From assembly GCA_016124585.1 (NCBI GenBank), contig WGNL01000007.1, positions 62,001 to 126,000 of the forward strand: 64,000 nucleotides of DNA. The letters run 5' to 3'. Source of the DNA: Bacteroidota bacterium. Its GTDB lineage: Bacteria > Bacteroidota > Bacteroidia > Chitinophagales > Saprospiraceae. Positions 7,267 to 15,936 of the stretch are shown here, piece by piece. The first letter of the stretch is position 1, and each line of letters starts with the position of its first letter. The position numbers were made by a program, and so were the translations under genes. Below the pieces are notes generated by a model that saw nothing but the letters and a program-made list of their open reading frames with translations, searched no databases and was not told the origin of the DNA.

Positions 7267-10014
7267 TTATCCCTTTGCAATCCGCACACTCACCACCTTA
7301 TACTCCGGGCAATTGGCTATATCATCCAATACTCCGGAAGTCACGTTGTTCACCTCCAACTCGGGAAAGTGGAAGGTTGTGCTGAGGATGCCCGGCTTCA
7401 CGTCATCCGTCACCATTGCCCTGACTCGGCACTCGCCCCGTGGGCTTTCGATGCGTACAAGGTCGCCTTCGGCAATACCTTTTTGTTTGGCATCGGCCGG
7501 GTTAATCCAGAGCAGGTCCTCGGTGACAATCTTTGCATTGGGTGTGCGCCGGGTCATCGTACCGGAATTGTACTGCTCCAGTACCCGATTGGTGGTGAGG
7601 ATAAATGGATAATCGGCGTGGTGGTCAAGGATTTCTGCCGTTTCGATGAATTCCCGGAAGACAAAATTCCCCTTGCCCCGTTTGAAAGTGCCTTGGTGCA
7701 GGATTTTTGTGTCAGTACCGTCTGGCGCAACGGGCCATTGTTTGCCCTGTTCTCCCAGTTCATCCCAACGGACGCCAGCGAAGAAAGGCACGATTTGGCT
7801 GATTTCTTCCAGCATTCCCTTGGCTGTGTAGGGTTGTTGCGGATAGCCGAGACGGTTCATCATCTCCGAAAAAATGACACCGTCGGGCTTGCTTTCGCCA
7901 ATGGGCTCCACCACTTTTTGCACCCGCTGGATGCGGCGCTCGCCGTTGGTGAATGTGCCCTCTTTTTCCAAGAACGAAGCGCCTGGCAGCAGGACATCGG
8001 CAAACTTGGCGGTTTCGGTCATGAAGATTTCCTGGACCACCAGTAGTTCGAGGGAACCGAGCGCCTTCTTGACGTGGTGGGTGTTAGGGTCGCTCTGCGC
8101 AATATCCTCGCCCAAGACCCAGAGTACCTTTAGCTTGCCATCTATGGCAGCATCGAACATTTCGGGGATGGTGAGGCCAACTTTGTCGCTCATTTTAGCA
8201 CCATAAAACTCCTCGTATTTTGCGTGTACCTGTGGGTCGGTCACATCCAGATAGCCAGCACCTTGGTAAGGTTGTGTACCCATGTCGGCCATGCCCTGCA
8301 CGTTGTTTTGACCACGAAGCGGATTCACGCCGCAGCCGGGCTTGCCCACGTTGCCGGTTATCATCGCCAAGTCGGCCAACAACATGACGGCGTAAGTGCC
8401 TTGATAATGCTCTGTGACACCGAGGCCGTGGAACTCCATCGCTGTTTTTGCGGTAGCGTAAGTCGTTGCTGCCGCTCTGGCCTGTTCCCTCGGAACGCCG
8501 CTCACAGCTTCCAATTCGTCAATATTGAGGTTCAAAATGCCCTGTTTAAATTCCTCGAAGCCCTCCGTTCGGCTGGCCACAAAGTCCTTGTCCAAAAGGC
8601 TGTCTGTGATGATGTAGTACAACATCATGTTCAGCACAGCGACGTTGGTGCCGGGACGGAGTTGGAGGTGGTGGGTCGCTAGTTTTGCCAGCGGCGTGCG
8701 GCGTGGGTCAATGACGATGAGCGGCGTGCCCTTCATCACTTTCTGCTTGATTTTCGCACCAGTGACAGGGTGGCCCGCCATGGGGTTTGCTCCAACAACA
8801 AAGATGCACTCGGTCAATTTTAGATCTTCGATGCTGTTCGTAGCGGCGCCGGTGCCAAAGGTGCGTTGCATGCCAAGCGCCGTGGGCGAGTGGCAAACCC
8901 TCGCACATCCATCAATATTGTTCGTGGCGAAGCAGGCCCGAATCAATTTTTGCATCAAATAATTCTCCTCGTTGGTGCAGCGGCTGCTGCTGATGCCGGC
9001 CACGGCATCGCCGCCGTAGGTGTTTTTGATTTCGGTCAAACGGGTGGCGAGGTAGTCGTACACCTCGTCCCAAGTTACTCTTTCCAGTTCGCCGTTCTTG
9101 CGAATCATCGGGTATTTCAACCGCTCCGGATGGTTGTAAAACTTGAAGGCGTAGCGACCTTTCAGGCAAGTATGTCCGCTATTCACTTCAGCGTCGTAAG
9201 GCGCTTGGATGCTGAGGATATTGCCGCTTTTCACGCTCACTTCGAGGTTGCAGCCTACGCCGCAATAAGTGCAGACCGTCCGCACCTTGTCCTGCCCAAC
9301 CACCGCTTTTGATTGGTAAATATCGTGGATGGCATTGGTGGGACAAGCCTGCGAGCAAGCGCCACAAGAGACGCAATCGGACGAGAAAAAGTCCTGGTCG
9401 AGGCCCTTGATGATTTTATTGTCGAAGCCACGGCCTGCCACACTCAGGACCAGTTGCCCTTGCACCTCGTCGCAGGCCCGCACGCAACGGTAGCACATGA
9501 TGCATTTCGAGAGGTCGGAAGTCATGTAGGGGTGGCTGTAGTCGGCCTCCCGGTCGAGGTGGTTTTCCCCGGCTGGGTAGCGAACTTTGCGGATGCCGAC
9601 CCGGGCGGCCACGTCTTGTAATTCGCAGTTGCCATTCACCTCGCAGGTGAGGCAGTCGAGCGGGTGGTCGGTGAGCACCAGTTCGATGATGTTCTTGCGC
9701 AGCTTCTGGATGGCTTCGCTTTCAGTGAAAACCATCATGCCCTCCTCCACGGGGGTGTGGCAAGAAGCGACTGTTCTCAGATTTGTGCCATTTCCAACCC
9801 GGCCAACTTCTACCGAGCAAACTCGGCAAGAGCCGAAAGGCTCCAGGTTCGGCGCATCGCAGAGCGTGGGCACATAGTCCTTGCCCTTGTAGCGGCGGAC
9901 GAAGGAGAGGATGGTTTCTCCCGGTTGGATGGCGAAGGATTGGCCATTGATGAGGGCCGTTTTGGTAAGCGTTATGGCTGGATTGGGGGCGATGGTCGTG
10001 GCTTCTGATACCAT
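7267..10014 (-). CDS. fdhA: Formate dehydrogenase, catalytic alpha subunit (Cys type)
   Basis: This 915-aa molybdopterin enzyme should oxidise formate to CO2. The N-terminus resembles NuoG: a 2Fe-2S domain (Cys52, 63, 66, 85), a His-Cys3 cluster site (His117, Cys121, 124, 130), then two 4Fe-4S ferredoxin sites (Cys171/174/177/181 and 214/217/220/224). The molybdopterin domain begins with a further 4Fe-4S site (Cys248, 251, 255, 283). The active-site pair is Cys374-His375 in RVCHSPT, encoded by TGC rather than a selenocysteine TGA. The C-terminal MopB-binding domain follows. No fdhD, FdhB-type subunit or molybdenum-cofactor gene is in the window, so the electron acceptor is unknown. Cytoplasmic; no Tat signal is visible. 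Confidence 0.93.
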   Translation of the reverse strand: MVSEATTIAPNPAITLTKTALINGQSFAIQPGETILSFVRRYKGKDYVPTLCDAPNLEPFGSCRVCSVEVGRVGNGTNLRTVASCHTPVEEGMMVFTESEAIQKLRKNIIELVLTDHPLDCLTCEVNGNCELQDVAARVGIRKVRYPAGENHLDREADYSHPYMTSDLSKCIMCYRCVRACDEVQGQLVLSVAGRGFDNKIIKGLDQDFFSSDCVSCGACSQACPTNAIHDIYQSKAVVGQDKVRTVCTYCGVGCNLEVSVKSGNILSIQAPYDAEVNSGHTCLKGRYAFKFYNHPERLKYPMIRKNGELERVTWDEVYDYLATRLTEIKNTYGGDAVAGISSSRCTNEENYLMQKLIRACFATNNIDGCARVCHSPTALGMQRTFGTGAATNSIEDLKLTECIFVVGANPMAGHPVTGAKIKQKVMKGTPLIVIDPRRTPLAKLATHHLQLRPGTNVAVLNMMLYYIITDSLLDKDFVASRTEGFEEFKQGILNLNIDELEAVSGVPREQARAAATTYATAKTAMEFHGLGVTEHYQGTYAVMLLADLAMITGNVGKPGCGVNPLRGQNNVQGMADMGTQPYQGAGYLDVTDPQVHAKYEEFYGAKMSDKVGLTIPEMFDAAIDGKLKVLWVLGEDIAQSDPNTHHVKKALGSLELLVVQEIFMTETAKFADVLLPGASFLEKEGTFTNGERRIQRVQKVVEPIGESKPDGVIFSEMMNRLGYPQQPYTAKGMLEEISQIVPFFAGVRWDELGEQGKQWPVAPDGTDTKILHQGTFKRGKGNFVFREFIETAEILDHHADYPFILTTNRVLEQYNSGTMTRRTPNAKIVTEDLLWINPADAKQKGIAEGDLVRIESPRGECRVRAMVTDDVKPGILSTTFHFPELEVNNVTSGVLDDIANCPEYKVVSVRIAKG

Positions 10015-10297
10015 TGGTTAGGCTTTTTAAATAATTCGGTGGACTTTTCAAGGTAATGGACGGCGGAAAGATAGCAGATTTTAAGGAGGTGAACAAGGTT
10101 TTCCTTTTGCAAAATGAATGATTCAAGCTGTCAAATTATTTATCAAACTAGTATACTGAACACATTTTCATTTGGAAGCAATAGAATATTCTCAAGCCAG
10201 TTTTTAAAACAATCTCTCAACTTTCCGATTATAATATTACCCCTATCTTGCCATCCTAAATCCACTTTTACAATCACTACACCTTCACATTTTCACG

Positions 10298-11479
10298 ATG
10301 AAAAAATTCCTGTTCCCCTTGCTATTTCTTGGTGTTTTCGCCTTTTGCTGCACCAATTGTACTTACAATCCACCGGACAAAAGCACGGCCAAAGAGATTA
10401 AAAAAGACACCAGCCTGCTGGCCACTTATTTGACCAAAATAAAATTGCCGCAAGGTTTCAAAATTGAAGTTTATGCCGACCAAGTGGAAAATGCTCGATC
10501 CATGGCGTTGACGCCCGGTGGCACGCTCTTCGTGGGCACCCGTGACAAAGGCAGCGTCTATGCACTGCGGGATGAGGACGGTGATATGCGGGCTGAAAAG
10601 AAATATGTTCTGGCCGAAGGCTTGGACATGCCCAACGGTGTGGCCTTTCGGAATGGTGACCTCTATGTTGCGGAAATCAGCCGCATCCTCAAGTTCAAGG
10701 ATATTGAGAACAACTTGGCCAATCCGCCGAAACCTGAAGTGGTTTATGACAAATATCCAACGGAAAAGCACCATGGCTGGAAGTACATCGCTTTCGGACC
10801 GGACGGAAAATTATACGTGCCAGTGGGTGCGCCCTGCAATATTTGCAACAAGGAAAAGGAAAACCCAGTCTTCGCCAGCATGACCCGCATCAACGCTGAT
10901 GGTACAGGGATGGAAGTAGTACAGCACGGTATCCGCAATTCGGTCGGCTTCGCTTGGCAGCCGGGCACGGGCTATCTTTGGCTCACTGACAATGGCCGGG
11001 ACGAACTTGGCGACGACCTCCCTTCCGATGAGCTCAACTGCGCAACGAAGGATGGCATGCACTTCGGCTATCCGTACTGCCACCAAGGCGACACGCCTGA
11101 TCCGGAATTTGGGAAGGAACGGAATTGCAGCGAATTCACGCCCCCTGCGGAGAAGCTAGGTGCTCACGTGGCAGCGCTCGGCATGGAGTTTTATCAGGGG
11201 AAACAATTCCCATCGGAGTACCAAAATCAAATACTGATTGCGGAGCACGGCTCTTGGAACCGCTCCAAAAAAAGTGGATATCGAGTGGTGTTGGTAAATG
11301 TAGAAGGGGATAAAGCAACTTCCGAAAAGGTCTTCGCTGAAGGCTGGCTGGATGTAGAAAAGGATGAAGCCTGGGGCCGCCCCGTGGATTTGGAGCAATT
11401 GCCGGATGGCTCGATTTTGTTATCTGATGATTTTACGGGTGCGATTTACCGGATTTCTTATGAGGATAAGGTGCTTTAA
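10298..11479 (+). CDS. PQQ-dependent sugar (sorbosone) dehydrogenase-like protein
   Basis: This 393-aa exported protein has an N-terminal hydrophobic signal containing Cys residues (FCCTNC), so lipidation is likely. The mature part matches the glucose/sorbosone dehydrogenase beta-propeller: LPQGFKIEVYADQVENARSM, GTLFVGTRDKGSVYAL, HHGWKYIAFGPDGKLYV and GIRNSVGFAWQPG. In this family the fold binds pyrroloquinoline quinone and oxidises sugars or aldehydes, but many Bacteroidota members are untested. A strong terminator follows, so the gene is monocistronic. Substrate is unknown. Confidence 0.88.
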   Translation: MKKFLFPLLFLGVFAFCCTNCTYNPPDKSTAKEIKKDTSLLATYLTKIKLPQGFKIEVYADQVENARSMALTPGGTLFVGTRDKGSVYALRDEDGDMRAEKKYVLAEGLDMPNGVAFRNGDLYVAEISRILKFKDIENNLANPPKPEVVYDKYPTEKHHGWKYIAFGPDGKLYVPVGAPCNICNKEKENPVFASMTRINADGTGMEVVQHGIRNSVGFAWQPGTGYLWLTDNGRDELGDDLPSDELNCATKDGMHFGYPYCHQGDTPDPEFGKERNCSEFTPPAEKLGAHVAALGMEFYQGKQFPSEYQNQILIAEHGSWNRSKKSGYRVVLVNVEGDKATSEKVFAEGWLDVEKDEAWGRPVDLEQLPDGSILLSDDFTGAIYRISYEDKVL

Positions 11480-11489
11480 TTGGATGATA

Positions 11490-11537
11490 AAAACTGGTAA
11501 GAGCGTTGGAGTTTGTTGTGCCGCTCTTACCAGTTTT
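11490..11537 (+). terminator. Rho-independent terminator after the sorbosone dehydrogenase gene
   Basis: AAAACTGGTAAGAGCG (11490-11505) is perfectly inverted at 11522-11537, followed by CTTTTTATT. Confidence 0.9.
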
Positions 11538-11548
11538 CTTTTTATTCA

Positions 11549-11577
11549 TTGACGTATATAGTGCCTGCTTATTTTTG
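11549..11577 (+). promoter_or_regulatory. Bacteroidota-type promoter (TTG, 18 bp, TAnnTTTG)
   Basis: TTG at 11549-11551 and TATTTTTG at 11570-11577 are separated by 18 bp, close to the Bacteroidota sigma consensus. The start codon of the lipoprotein gene is at 11631. Confidence 0.65.
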
Positions 11578-11630
11578 CTTCTCTAACTCACTCACCTCAG
11601 CACTCAATTTTTAACCAATCAATTCAATAT

Positions 11631-12110
11631 ATGAAGACTGTAAAAACGCTTTTCTTGGCATTCGTTGCCACTTCCTTTCTATTTGTATCCTGTAATAACA
11701 ACGATGATGATCCCACCCCCTCTGGGAAATATCTTCGAGCTAAGGTAGATGGAGTTGCCTATGAGTCGAATACTAGTTTACTCAGTGGGCAGGCTGTATT
11801 TGGGCAAGTATTGCTCTCAGGTTTTGAAAATGCCTCGGGGAGGAGCTTTACCTTAGATTTTACCGAGAACCTAGCAGTTGGGAGTTACACTTTTAATGGA
11901 AGCGTGGGAAATGATGTAGCCGCAGCTTATTATCCCGGGGGAATAGCCGGGGCTAGTTATGGCGATATTTCTGGCAATTTCACTATTTTGGAATATGACA
12001 CCGTCGCAAATTCCGTGAAAGGCACCTTCAATTTCGTTGGTGTGAATGATGTCAATGTGGACACCATCAATGTAACGAATGGCGAATTTTTTATGGAATA
12101 TCAACAGTGA
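11631..12110 (+). CDS. Small lipoprotein, DUF6252-like
   Basis: This 159-aa protein has a clear lipobox (FLFVSCNNND, lipid Cys21) followed by an Asp-rich spacer typical of surface-exposed Bacteroidota lipoproteins. The mature part (KYLRAKVDGVAYES, SGFENASGRSFTLDF, VKGTFNFVGVNDVNVDTINVTNGEF) has the pattern of the DUF6252 beta-rich family. Function is unknown. It has its own promoter and terminator. Confidence 0.75.
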   Translation: MKTVKTLFLAFVATSFLFVSCNNNDDDPTPSGKYLRAKVDGVAYESNTSLLSGQAVFGQVLLSGFENASGRSFTLDFTENLAVGSYTFNGSVGNDVAAAYYPGGIAGASYGDISGNFTILEYDTVANSVKGTFNFVGVNDVNVDTINVTNGEFFMEYQQ

Positions 12111-12135
12111 TTTTCGCATTGGTATTTAAACAATG

Positions 12136-12171
12136 CGGTGCGATTGCCTTGGAGTGGTCGCACCGTTTTTT
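12136..12171 (+). terminator. Rho-independent terminator
   Basis: CGGTGCGA (12136-12143) pairs with TCGCACCG (12158-12165), followed by TTTTTT. Confidence 0.88.
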
Positions 12172-12351
12172 GTAAAATATACCTGAGATTGTTTGTATCA
12201 AGTTAATATAGATAGACAGTTTTTGGGGGATTGTGCCTCTTTAGATAGGGATACAGTATTTCTCAAGTATTTATGATTAGCATACTTTGGAAAAATAGTA
12301 GTTTTCTACCTTGTTCTACCTGGATTTTTTATCAATGTAAATCATCACCAA

Positions 12352-12867
12352 ATGACAAAAATGAAAATACTGATTCGAGGTTTACTCATGTTGTTAGCAA
12401 TCCTGTTTGTTTCATTGGGGGTATCATACATTTTATCGGGCAATCAAGCGGAAATAGTGAATACGGTGGAAATCAACAAATCGCCAAACGAGGTCATTGA
12501 TTTTATATCGGATATGAGGAACGAACTGAAGTGGAACCCAGACTTGCAGTTTATGGAAAAGAAAAGCCCAGGGCCAATAGATGTAGGAACTGTCTTTCGA
12601 GCAAAATGGCATATGAGCGATACGTTGGACGTCACCGTCACGCAGTTTTATCCACCTTATTCGGTCACCTTCGAAAACGGGGGGGCGATTGAAGTTGTCC
12701 ACAAATTGACCCTGACAAAAATGGGGGATAGTACTAGGTTGGAATCCCAATTCATGGCTACACCTCACGGTTTCGCAAGGGCTATATTCCCAACCATTAA
12801 ATCAAGAATTGAAGCGCAGGAAAAGAAAAACATGAAGAACCTTAAGAAAGCCTTGGAGGGAACTTGA
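12352..12867 (+). CDS. SRPBCC (START-like) family protein with N-terminal membrane anchor
   Basis: This 171-aa protein has one N-terminal hydrophobic segment (ILIRGLLMLLAILFVSLGVSYIL) followed by a polyketide-cyclase/SRPBCC domain: AEIVNTVEINKSPNEVIDFISDMRNELKWNPDL and a C-terminal helix after FMATPHGFARAIFPT. This fold binds hydrophobic ligands in a deep cavity; ligand and process are unknown. A second in-frame ATG (12361) is an equally good start. No operon partner is evident. Confidence 0.8.
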   Translation: MTKMKILIRGLLMLLAILFVSLGVSYILSGNQAEIVNTVEINKSPNEVIDFISDMRNELKWNPDLQFMEKKSPGPIDVGTVFRAKWHMSDTLDVTVTQFYPPYSVTFENGGAIEVVHKLTLTKMGDSTRLESQFMATPHGFARAIFPTIKSRIEAQEKKNMKNLKKALEGT

Positions 12868-12917
12868 TGGAATTTATAATTAAACTGGAAATAGTTTAAT
12901 GCTTAAAGTTAAAAATA

Positions 12918-13406
12918 ATGAAGTATGAAAAACTTAGCCCACCTCTTGCGACACCAATTGCGGAAATCTGCAAATGTCCCGGCAGGCCACCAATTGTCTT
13001 GCAATCACGCCTAAATTATAATCCACTCTCCTGCGCAGACTGTAATTTGGAAATTGACCTAGATAAAATTACACTTGATGAGAGACTTGTGGGAAAAATA
13101 GCTGACTGGCGAAATTTTCATGACTGTTTCTACAGGCTATGGCTGGACTCTGAAGAGTTTGAAAATTGGGCAAAGGAACAACTCATAACCCCCAATAGCC
13201 CATTGAACAAACGAGGATTAAGTGTTAAAGATGAAATCGGAAAAAGTTATAAATGGTACTATTGGTGGTTTTCCGATGAGGAGTCAAGAGATAATAGCTC
13301 AACGATGGATTGCCCAAAATGCCATAATAAATTGATAAAACGGGAGGATAATTACAGCGCAGATACCTTCTTGTGCGAGATTTGTGGAGTTATAATCGCC
13401 GTATAA
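12918..13406 (+). CDS. Zinc-ribbon protein of unknown function
   Basis: This 162-aa soluble protein has two Cys clusters. The first is near the N-terminus (CKC, then SCADC) and the second is a C-terminal ribbon (CPKCH and CEICG), probably binding one or two zinc ions. The middle is rich in Trp and Tyr (FYRLWLDSEEFENWA, YKWYYWWF). It recalls DUF2310-type Zn-ribbon proteins, but I cannot confirm that. It starts 50 nt after the SRPBCC gene on the same strand and may be cotranscribed. Confidence 0.7.
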   Translation: MKYEKLSPPLATPIAEICKCPGRPPIVLQSRLNYNPLSCADCNLEIDLDKITLDERLVGKIADWRNFHDCFYRLWLDSEEFENWAKEQLITPNSPLNKRGLSVKDEIGKSYKWYYWWFSDEESRDNSSTMDCPKCHNKLIKREDNYSADTFLCEICGVIIAV

Positions 13407-13440
13407 CCATCAAAACTTAATGGGTTTTAACCATGCCTCA

Positions 13441-14892
13441 TCACAAAAACTTATCTATTGTAAAGTTAAAAACACTGCCGACGCCCTCTTCTGATTCCAG
13501 CCAAATGCGCCCCCGGTGTAGTTCTACGATTTTGCGGCATTGCGCCAAGCCAACGCCCGTGCCGGGAATTTCCTCTTTCGAGTGAAGCCGTTGGAACATC
13601 TTAAATATCTTTTCGCTGTGCTCAGTGGCTATGCCAATGCCGTTGTCGCCTACTTTGAAATGCCAATATTGCTCCTCTTCCGTAGCAGAAATACGGATAA
13701 TGGGTGGTACACCTAGCCGTTGAAATTTGAGCGCATTGGTGAGTAGATTTTGAAAAAGCATGTTAATTTCCTGTGGATGTGCCCGAAATAGCGGAAGTGG
13801 TCCTGATTGAATATCGGCTTGTTTTTCACGGATAAGGTGCTTCAAATCAGATATTACTTCTGCCAATACCTGACTAAAATCCACAGAAGAAAACGAACCG
13901 TTTTTCCTGTTCCCAATGCGTGAATGATCTAGCAGATCTTTAATCAGCGCAGACATCCGTACCGCAGAATCTTTCATGAACACAAGATACTCCTGCATGG
14001 CAGGAGTGGCCTCCTCTTCCGTTTCAATAATTTCAATAAAGCTTTTGATAGTGTTGAGTGGCTCCTGTAGGTCGTGTGAAGCTACATAGGCAAACTGCTC
14101 CAGTTCATGGTTCTTGCTGCGCAATTCTTCTTCAGCCCTTACCCGTTGCGTTGCATCCCTGAAATAAATCGTGATACCATCATTGTGTGCAGGATAAACA
14201 TGCACCTCGTACCAGCGGTCGTGGTCAGGGTAAAATGCAGTGAGCGTGCCGCTTACTTTTTCCTTGGCAACTTGTAGGTATAGTTTTTCAAACTTGCTGC
14301 CATGCAAGCCAGGAAAAGCCTCCCAGATGGATACATTTATTAAGTTTCCAAGGCTTTTGTCCAACAGTTTTTCGGCTTGTGGATTTAGGTAGGTGAAACA
14401 CCAATCAGCATCAAGGGCAAAAAATGCATCAGAAATGCTTTCCAAAATGTTTCGACTCTTTTCTTCGCTGAGCTTCAGTTGCGCTTCTGCGAGTTTTTGT
14501 ACAGTAATGTCCCTGAACAGTACAGCAACCTTTCGGTTTTCCGGCTTACCAATGCGATAGGCAAAAACATCGTACCAGGTGCCATCCAGTACGTTTTCAG
14601 CAATGTTGACAAACCGGATGGATTCCCCTGTGAGCGCCACCTTTCCATAAATGTCAAACCAATGCTGTTCGTGACCCGGCACCATTTCTTTGACCGTTTT
14701 TCCGATGGCTTCATTCAAGCCCGTCTGCGCCTCAAACTGTGGGTTAATTTCCAAAAACCGGTAATCTTTGGGCTGCTCATTTTCATCAAAAATCATTTCG
14801 ATAATGCAAAACCCTTCATCCAATGAATTGATTAAGGTTTTGTAATACTGCTCCGTTTCCCGCAAAGCCAATAAGTCCTCGTGATGTTCCAT
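13441..14892 (-). CDS. PAS-PAS sensor histidine kinase (soluble)
   Basis: This 483-aa kinase has no membrane segment. Two PAS domains (about 15-135 and 145-250, the second ending in FRDATQRVRAEEELRSK) precede the HisKA domain with His273 in YVASHDLQEPLNTI. The HATPase shows LFQNLLTNALKF (N-box), DNGIGI (G1) and GTGVGLAQCRKIV (G2). This phytochrome-like kinase type (HDLQEPL) is common in Bacteroidota. There is no adjacent response regulator, so it is an orphan. The input signal is unknown. Confidence 0.93.
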   Translation of the reverse strand: MEHHEDLLALRETEQYYKTLINSLDEGFCIIEMIFDENEQPKDYRFLEINPQFEAQTGLNEAIGKTVKEMVPGHEQHWFDIYGKVALTGESIRFVNIAENVLDGTWYDVFAYRIGKPENRKVAVLFRDITVQKLAEAQLKLSEEKSRNILESISDAFFALDADWCFTYLNPQAEKLLDKSLGNLINVSIWEAFPGLHGSKFEKLYLQVAKEKVSGTLTAFYPDHDRWYEVHVYPAHNDGITIYFRDATQRVRAEEELRSKNHELEQFAYVASHDLQEPLNTIKSFIEIIETEEEATPAMQEYLVFMKDSAVRMSALIKDLLDHSRIGNRKNGSFSSVDFSQVLAEVISDLKHLIREKQADIQSGPLPLFRAHPQEINMLFQNLLTNALKFQRLGVPPIIRISATEEEQYWHFKVGDNGIGIATEHSEKIFKMFQRLHSKEEIPGTGVGLAQCRKIVELHRGRIWLESEEGVGSVFNFTIDKFL

Positions 14893-15025
14893 AAAGCTCG
14901 TTCATTTTCGTCTTCAAATGAATTCAGGGCAAAGTGCGGAAAAATAACAACAAACCAAGCATGTCGTTTTAATTCTTCGGCAATAACAATAATCAATCTT
15001 TTACCTTCACAGCAAAATTTCTTCT

Positions 15026-15415
15026 ATGTCTGAATCCATCCTAGCCTACAATGCCGAGCAAACTGGTGAGTATCAGGCAATCTGCAACCAACTTTCCGAG
15101 ACGATTTGCCAGCATTTGCCAGAAGCAGAAAGCAAAATCTGGCACCGCCACCCTGTCTGGTTTTTGGATGGGAACCCATTGGTGGGCTACAGTAAATTGA
15201 AAGACAGTGTTCGCCTGCTATTCTGGAGCGGGCAATCATTTGATGAAGAGAAATTGGAAAAGGAAGGCAGTTTCAAAGCCGCTGAAATGCGCTACACGGC
15301 GGCCGACCAAATCAACTTGGAGGATTTAAAGCGCTGGGTGGAAAAGTCTCGTCAAATACAGTGGGATTATAAAAATATCGTGAAAAGGAAGGGCGTATTG
15401 GAAAGATTGGTTTAA
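15026..15415 (+). CDS. DUF1801 (YdhG-like) family protein
   Basis: This 129-aa soluble protein matches DUF1801: PEAESKIWHRHPVWFLDGNPLVGY, a variable middle, then a helical C-terminus (LEDLKRWVEKSRQIQWDYKNI). The fold is a small alpha/beta domain with no established enzymatic role. It is monocistronic and convergent with the DUF2158-like gene. A second DUF1801 protein is encoded at 43955-44395 next to an AHSA1 gene. Confidence 0.85.
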   Translation: MSESILAYNAEQTGEYQAICNQLSETICQHLPEAESKIWHRHPVWFLDGNPLVGYSKLKDSVRLLFWSGQSFDEEKLEKEGSFKAAEMRYTAADQINLEDLKRWVEKSRQIQWDYKNIVKRKGVLERLV

Positions 15416-15449
15416 CGGTTTTGAAAAGTTTAAGGCTGATTTCACTGCT

Positions 15450-15719
15450 TCAATTAATCTCCCGGCATTCCACACCCTGCACTACTTCAAATCGTGTTTG
15501 ATTGGAAGCACCATTAGTACCTAATTTTATCAGTACATCTTGGTCAAAAACCTCTTTGCGGGTTTTGCAGCCCTCTTCCCAAGCGCACATCACTTTGCTG
15601 TCGCTTTGAAAAAGGCGGAGATATGGTCGCTTGTCAAGTTCGTAATACTGAACTTCCATAATTGGTCCTCCGATAAAATGGCGAACTCTGTCGCCGGGAT
15701 TGAATCTTTTCTTTGACAT
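15450..15719 (-). CDS. DUF2158 (YodC-like) small protein
   Basis: This 89-aa protein begins FNPGDRVRHFIGGPIMEVQYY and later has VMCAWEEGCKTRKEVFDQDVL, the pattern of DUF2158/YodC small SH3-like beta proteins (GD.V.L.SGGP.M.V, then CxW and a final L). The two Cys residues and the acidic loop are typical. The cellular role is not known. Confidence 0.8.
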   Translation of the reverse strand: MSKKRFNPGDRVRHFIGGPIMEVQYYELDKRPYLRLFQSDSKVMCAWEEGCKTRKEVFDQDVLIKLGTNGASNQTRFEVVQGVECREIN

Positions 15720-15846
15720 GCGCTGGGTGAAGTTTAATCGGTTCTTGAAACAATGATAGTAGCCCTAACATAACGTGTTGCCATTTCGTTGAGTGCCCAA
15801 CAGAAAATTTTGATTTTTTATTAGAAGACGGTGAAAGAGATAGGGG

Positions 15847-15866
15847 ATTAGGTTGGAGAACCTAAT
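15847..15866. other. Perfect short stem-loop
   Basis: ATTAGGTT (15847-15854) and AACCTAAT (15859-15866) flank a GGAG tetraloop, just before the terminator at 15879. It may be part of a two-hairpin 3' end of the OPT transporter transcript. Confidence 0.5.
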
Positions 15867-15878
15867 GTATTAAAAAAG

Positions 15879-15911
15879 AACGAGCAGAAGTAGTGCATAC
15901 TCCTGCTCGTT
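15879..15911. terminator. Bidirectional terminator
   Basis: AACGAGCAG and CTGCTCGTT arms (with inner AGTA/TACT pairs) are flanked by an A-run upstream and TTTTTATTT downstream, so both strands end in U-rich RNA. It follows the OPT transporter gene on the minus strand. Confidence 0.8.
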
Positions 15912-15936
15912 TTTATTTCAGATTTTCAATTTCAAA

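Noticed and set aside
8880-8900. Selenocysteine at the formate dehydrogenase active site
   Set aside because: The codon is TGC (Cys) in RVCHSPT, not TGA.
8866-9312. Plus-strand frames over the formate dehydrogenase gene
   Set aside because: Shadows of the minus-strand fdhA gene, whose Cys motifs and length are diagnostic.
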